DNA from: Streptosporangiaceae bacterium
GTDB taxonomy: Bacteria > Actinomycetota > Actinomycetes > Streptosporangiales > Streptosporangiaceae
Assembly: GCA_030041195.1 (NCBI GenBank)
Contig: JASHOI010000529.1
Location: forward strand, 1-21,116
Reading direction: 5' to 3'
Length of the DNA stretch: 21,116 nt
The notes under the pieces were generated by a model. That model saw only the letters and a program-made list of their open reading frames with translations, was not told the origin of the DNA and made no database searches. Below are positions 17,243 through 21,116 of the stretch, piece after piece (position 1 is the first letter of the stretch; every line of letters begins with the position of its first letter). Position numbers and translations under genes: made by a program.

Positions 17243-19407
17243 CCATCGGTCAGCTTGACCACGGGCACGCCCGGCGGCGTGAAGCCGAGGATCTGCCCGT
17301 AGAAGGAAAGCTCGGCCTCCAGCGCTGTCGTGACCGACTCGGCCCGCCGGAACCCGTGCGATTCGCCCTCGAACGCGATGTAGGCGTGGCGGATGTGGCG
17401 GGCGGCGAGGTTCCTGGCGATGCTCTCGGACTGCTCCGGCGGGACTATCGGGTCGTCCAGACCCTGCAAAAGCAGGATCGGGCAGGTCTTATCGGTGACG
17501 TGGCCCACCGGCGCGCGCTCGGCGTAGACGGTCTCGAACCCGGGCAGCGGCCCGATCAGCCCGTCCAGGTAGCGTGACTCGAAGTCGTGCGTGTGCTGGG
17601 CGAACGCGGTCAGGTCGGCCACACCGTAGTAGGAGGCAGCCGCGCCGAACACGGCGCCGTCGGCGGTGCCCGTGGTGACCGCGGCCAGCGCGGTCCAGCC
17701 TCCGGCGGAGCCGCCGCGGATCGCCAGCCGGGCCGGGTCAGCCTCGCCCTGCTCGGCCAGCGAGCGCGCCGCGGCCACGGCGTCCTCGACGTCGACGACG
17801 CCCCACTGGCGGCGCAGCCGCTCCCGGTAGAGGCGGCCGTAGCCGGTGGAACCGCCGTAGTTCACGTCGATGATCCCGATGCCGCGGCTGGTGAAGTACG
17901 CCTTCTCCAGGTCGAGCAGGCCGACGACGTTTGCGGTGGGACCGCCGTGCACCCACACCACGTACGGCGGGCGCTCGCCCTCCGGGCCCTGCGCATCGGG
18001 GTTGGCCGGCGGGTACACCAGCGCGTGCACGACCCGGCCGTACTTGCCGTCCACCTCGACGTGGCGCGGAACCGGCACGTAGGCCTCGTCCACGCTCTCG
18101 TCCAGCTCGGAGCGCAGCACCTCGAGGCGAGACGTGGCCGTGTCCACCCGGACCACCGACAGCGGCTGCGTCGGGCCGCCGGCCAGGGCCGCGATCACGG
18201 TGCCGTCCGCGGAGAGCGCCGGCGCGAACTCGGTCATCGGCAGGTCGAGGTCGGTCAGCTCGGAGGTGTCCGGATCCAGCACGCCGAGCCGCATGCCGCC
18301 GCGGCCGTGGGTGACCGCCAGCCGCCCGTCGCCGAGCACGGCGAACGGCCGCCCGCCGAGCTGCCAGAGCGGGCCAGCGAACTCCTCCTCGGCCGGGTAC
18401 AGCGCCTGCGGGGGCTCGCCGGTCAGCCCGACCTGGTAGATGTTCCACCAGCCGGTCCAGTCCGTCACCACGTACAGGCTGGTGTTATCCCGCCAGGCGG
18501 GAGCGAGCACCGACTCGCGCAGGCCGCCCTTGACCAGCCTGCCCTGGCCAACGGTCTGTTTCCCGCCCGGCCCTCCCTCGCCAGGCCCCCCCTCACCCTT
18601 CGCTCCCTCGCTGACCGAGGCGACCCTGAGCTCGGTTCCGTCCCACGGCATGTGCGGGTGATTCCACGAGATCCAGGCCAGGCGGGTGCCGTCGGGCGAC
18701 GGCGTCGGGAACGCGAAGAAGTCGGTTCCGGTCACCAGCTGCCGGACCCCCGACGGGTCGTCGGCGGCGGTGCCGTCCAGCGGCACGGCCACGATCGCCC
18801 GGGTGACCTTGCCGTTGAAGTGCTGCTCCTGCACACACCAGATCTCACGGCGGTTCGGGCCGAGCGCGAAGTCGCAGTAGCGCAGCCCGGCCTGGTCCAG
18901 GTGCGCGGCGACCGGATCCGGGGTAATCGGGTGCGGCTGCTGCTTGCCGTCGGCGACGTCTGGCTCGGCCACGTAGAGGCGCTGATCAGCGTAGTTGGCG
19001 AACACGATCGCGTGGCCGCGCGGCGCACGCCCGCCGGACCCGGCCGGCCGCACCGACGAGCGGGGGACCGGCAGGTAGGACAGGCCGCCGTACTCGTGCA
19101 CGCGGGAGCGGGCGTTCCACGGCGCAGGCAGCAGGTCCGCCAGCTTGCCGCCGGCCGCGCGGTGCACCACCGTTACCCGGCCGCCCTCCTCCGGCCGGCC
19201 CTCCTGCCACCACACCTCGCCACCGATGACGGTCGGGAAACCGATCCGCAGCCGACCACGGGCCACGTCAGCCGCCGTGACCGGAGACGGCCACGCGCCG
19301 AACGGGACGCGCGGGAGCTCCGCCATATCCTCGGCGGGCCGTTCCGTTCCGGCCCCTTCTTCTGGTCTGTCTGTCGGATCCTTTGCGTCGCCCGCCCTGT
19401 GTGTCAT
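17239..19407 (-). CDS. S9 family peptidase (prolyl oligopeptidase/acylaminoacyl peptidase-like)
   Basis: A cytoplasmic serine peptidase of 722 residues; no signal peptide is seen. The N-terminal part (to about 430) has the repeats of a beta-propeller (RVHEYGGLSYL, FPTPSPDGTRLAWISWNHPHMPWDGTEL). The C-terminal alpha/beta-hydrolase domain carries the triad Ser567 (IRGGSAGGW), Asp652 (LQGLDDPIVPPEQS) and His684 (FEGESHGFR). A Gly-rich insert (KGEGGPGEGGPGGK) interrupts the propeller, coded near 18550-18605. I use the ATG at 19407; GTG codons at 19425 and 19422 are alternatives, and an ATG at 19326 (MAELPRVPFGAWPSP) starts where homology to relatives seems to begin, but its GAGGA is only 1 nt away. 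It is transcribed divergently from miaB. Likely acts on short peptides; substrate unknown. Confidence 0.9.
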   Translation of the reverse strand: MTHRAGDAKDPTDRPEEGAGTERPAEDMAELPRVPFGAWPSPVTAADVARGRLRIGFPTVIGGEVWWQEGRPEEGGRVTVVHRAAGGKLADLLPAPWNARSRVHEYGGLSYLPVPRSSVRPAGSGGRAPRGHAIVFANYADQRLYVAEPDVADGKQQPHPITPDPVAAHLDQAGLRYCDFALGPNRREIWCVQEQHFNGKVTRAIVAVPLDGTAADDPSGVRQLVTGTDFFAFPTPSPDGTRLAWISWNHPHMPWDGTELRVASVSEGAKGEGGPGEGGPGGKQTVGQGRLVKGGLRESVLAPAWRDNTSLYVVTDWTGWWNIYQVGLTGEPPQALYPAEEEFAGPLWQLGGRPFAVLGDGRLAVTHGRGGMRLGVLDPDTSELTDLDLPMTEFAPALSADGTVIAALAGGPTQPLSVVRVDTATSRLEVLRSELDESVDEAYVPVPRHVEVDGKYGRVVHALVYPPANPDAQGPEGERPPYVVWVHGGPTANVVGLLDLEKAYFTSRGIGIIDVNYGGSTGYGRLYRERLRRQWGVVDVEDAVAAARSLAEQGEADPARLAIRGGSAGGWTALAAVTTGTADGAVFGAAASYYGVADLTAFAQHTHDFESRYLDGLIGPLPGFETVYAERAPVGHVTDKTCPILLLQGLDDPIVPPEQSESIARNLAARHIRHAYIAFEGESHGFRRAESVTTALEAELSFYGQILGFTPPGVPVVKLTDG

Positions 19408-19547
19408 AGGGATATGGTGCACCACTGGGCAGGCCGGCCCACCGGAGATTCGTTACAAGGTCATCTACGAAAGTGGAAACCCGGGAATTAACCTCGGGCG
19501 GGGCGCTCCCGGGCGCCCGGTCTTGGCCCTGCGGCGCCCACCCCGGC

Positions 19548-19553
19548 TAGATT
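19548..19553 (+). promoter_or_regulatory. Leaderless -10 element of miaB
   Basis: TAGATT, in a locally AT-rich run (TAGATTAAAC), ends 6 nt before the miaB GTG at 19560. This is the spacing expected when the transcript starts at the start codon. No ribosome site precedes the GTG. Confidence 0.7.
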
Positions 19554-19559
19554 AAACGG

Positions 19560-21116
19560 GTGGCTAACGCGGCCCGCTCACCGGGAACCTACGAGATACG
19601 CACCTACGGGTGCCAGATGAACATGCATGACTCCGAGCGCCTGGCCGGCCTGCTCGAGGACGCCGGGTACCGTCGCGCGGCCGCGGGCGCCACGCCCGAC
19701 GTGATCGTGTTCAACACCTGTGCGGTGCGCGAGAACGCCGACAACCGCCTGTACGGAAACCTCGGCCAGCTGCTCCCGGTCAAGAACACCCATCCCGGCC
19801 TGCAGATCGCGGTCGGCGGATGCCTGGCGCAGAAGGACCGCGAGGTGATCACCGACCGGGCTCCCTGGGTGGACGTCGTCTTTGGCACGCACAACATCGG
19901 CTCCCTGCCCGCGCTGCTGGACCGGGCCAGGGTGCAGCAGCGGGCACAGGTGGAGATCGTTGAGTCGCTGGAGCGCTTCCCCTCGGTGCTGCCCACCCGC
20001 CGCGAGTCGGCCTACTCCGCGTGGGTCGCCATCTCGGTCGGCTGCAACAACACGTGCACGTTCTGCATCGTGCCGAGCCTGCGCGGCCGCGAGGAGGACC
20101 GCCGGCCGGGGGACGTGCTCGCCGAGATACGGGCGCTGGTCGCCGACGGCGCGGTCGAGGTCACCCTGCTCGGGCAGAACGTCAACTCCTACGGGACGGC
20201 CTTCGGTGACCGGCTCGCGTTCTCCAAGCTGCTGCGCGCCTGCGGGGAGATCGAGGGCCTGGAGCGGGTCAGGTTCACCTCGCCGCACCCGCGAGACTTC
20301 ACCGACGACGTCATCGAGGCGATGGCGCAGACGCCGAACGTCATGCCGCAGCTGCACATGCCGCTGCAGTCCGGCTCGGACGCGGTGCTGCGGGCGATGC
20401 GGCGCGCCTACCGCAGGGACAAGTACCTGGCGATCCTGGGCAAGGTCCGCGCGGCGATCCCGGACGCGGCGATCACGACCGACATCATCGTCGGATTCCC
20501 CGGCGAGACCGAGAGCGACTTCGCCGACACCCTGGACGTGGTGCGGCGGGCCAGGTTCGCCGGGGCGTTCACGTTCCGCTACTCGATCCGGCCGGGGACC
20601 CCGGCCGCGGCGATGCGCGCCCAGCTTCCCGCCGAGGTGGTGCAGGACCGGTACGAGCGGCTCACCGCGCTGGTCGAGGAGACGTCGCTGGACGGGAACC
20701 GCCGGTTCGCCGGGCGTGAGGTTGAGGTCCTGGTCGCCGACGGCGAGGGGCGCAAGGACCAGGTGACGCGCCGGATGTCCGGCCGGGCGCGGGACAACCG
20801 GCTGGTGCACTTCGCGCCGTGGGGTCCGGCGGGGGACTCCGGCGGGTCGTCCCCCCGGGCTAGCACCGCGCCTCGCCCGGGCGACGTCGTCACGACCGTG
20901 GTCACCCGCGCGGCGCCGCACTACCTGATCGCGGACGGCGGGCCGCTGTCGGTCCGGCGGACCAGCGGCGGTGACGCGTGGGAGGCTCGCCGGGCCCGCG
21001 TGGACGGTCCCGGCTCCGCAGGCGGTGGCTCCGGATTCGGCGGATCAGCGGGCGGCGGCCCGGGGGGCGACGGCGGCTCCCGCAGTTCGGGCGGGCGGGT
21101 GCTGCTCGGCATGCCG
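19560..21116 (+). CDS. miaB: tRNA-2-methylthio-N6-dimethylallyladenosine synthase MiaB (3' end beyond window)
   Basis: A radical-SAM methylthiotransferase that adds the methylthio group to i6A37 of tRNAs. All six cluster cysteines are visible: Cys18 (TYGCQMN), Cys54 (NTCAVR) and Cys88 (GGCLAQ) in the UPF0004 domain, and Cys162, Cys166 and Cys169 (CNNTCTFC) for the SAM cluster. Further motifs are [32 protein letters not shown], and [16 protein letters not shown] domain ([30 protein letters not shown]) follows. After TRAM there is a Gly/Ser-rich tail, and the frame is still open at residue 519, at RVLLGMP, which resembles the last residues of actinobacterial MiaB, so little is probably missing. 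GTG 19560 is preceded by a leaderless promoter. Miab lies near recA/recX in mycobacteria too. Confidence 0.95.
   Translation, partial: MANAARSPGTYEIRTYGCQMNMHDSERLAGLLEDAGYRRAAAGATPDVIVFNTCAVRENADNRLYGNLGQLLPVKNTHPGLQIAVGGCLAQKDREVITDRAPWVDVVFGTHNIGSLPALLDRARVQQRAQVEIVESLERFPSVLPTRRESAYSAWVAISVGCNNTCTFCIVPSLRGREEDRRPGDVLAEIRALVADGAVEVTLLGQNVNSYGTAFGDRLAFSKLLRACGEIEGLERVRFTSPHPRDFTDDVIEAMAQTPNVMPQLHMPLQSGSDAVLRAMRRAYRRDKYLAILGKVRAAIPDAAITTDIIVGFPGETESDFADTLDVVRRARFAGAFTFRYSIRPGTPAAAMRAQLPAEVVQDRYERLTALVEETSLDGNRRFAGREVEVLVADGEGRKDQVTRRMSGRARDNRLVHFAPWGPAGDSGGSSPRASTAPRPGDVVTTVVTRAAPHYLIADGGPLSVRRTSGGDAWEARRARVDGPGSAGGGSGFGGSAGGGPGGDGGSRSSGGRVLLGMP

Noticed and set aside
17587..19491. A 634-codon open frame on the plus strand.
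   Set aside because: It is antisense to the S9 peptidase, whose catalytic triad and propeller motifs prove the minus frame. The plus translation shows no domain.

Overview
The window is high-GC, gap-poor DNA of an Actinomycetota chromosome. I base this on strong G/C bias at third codon positions, many GTG starts, leaderless-type promoters (TAnnnT about 6 nt before a start), an actinobacterial LexA box (CGAAC-N4-GTTCG), and the DUF3046/recA/recX/miaB neighbourhood known from mycobacteria and streptomycetes. I would not name a genus.

Layout. 1-3137 (-): 5' two-thirds of an Lhr-type ATP-dependent helicase, running off the left edge. 3138-3428: a divergent intergenic region with a 15-bp inverted repeat, a palindrome inside a candidate promoter, and a degenerate scrap of a sodium:solute symporter gene. 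3429-8706 (+): a tightly coupled four-gene acyl-CoA/polyhydroxyalkanoate operon: acyl-CoA ligase, PhaC-like synthase, PhaZ-like depolymerase and a glutaryl-CoA-dehydrogenase-like enzyme. 8757-10666 (-): a DUF3311 small membrane protein coupled to an intact MctP-like sodium:solute symporter, with a Crp/GlxR-like site upstream. 10919-15021 (+): DUF3046 protein, a P-loop kinase-like protein with an in-frame tandem-repeat N-terminus, then LexA-controlled recA, interrupted by a complete 364-residue homing-endonuclease intein, and overlapping recX. 15022-15613: a long structured stretch that is probably the leader of rny. 15614-17242 (+): RNase Y. 17239-19407 (-): S9 family peptidase sharing a CTAG stop with rny. 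19560-21116 (+): miaB, leaderless, running off the right edge.

How the genes work together. The PHA operon could form a closed cycle: activate an acid to acyl-CoA, polymerise or re-mobilise (R)-3-hydroxyacyl units, and oxidise acyl-CoA. The neighbouring monocarboxylate-type symporter could feed it, and the fossil symporter tail on the operon's other side suggests the two have a shared history of rearrangement. The recA block is a DNA-damage unit whose recombinase needs protein splicing before it can act. rny and miaB are RNA-decay and tRNA-modification housekeeping genes.

The most unusual observations are: (i) the RecA intein, with extein codons on both sides that fall to about 33-40% GC in a roughly 70% GC neighbourhood although the protein stays actinobacterial; (ii) the symporter-tail relic that makes an imperfect direct repeat around the PHA operon; and (iii) the roughly 520-nt structured leader of rny. 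I did not find a CRISPR array, tRNA, rRNA, insertion sequence or recognisable defence island.
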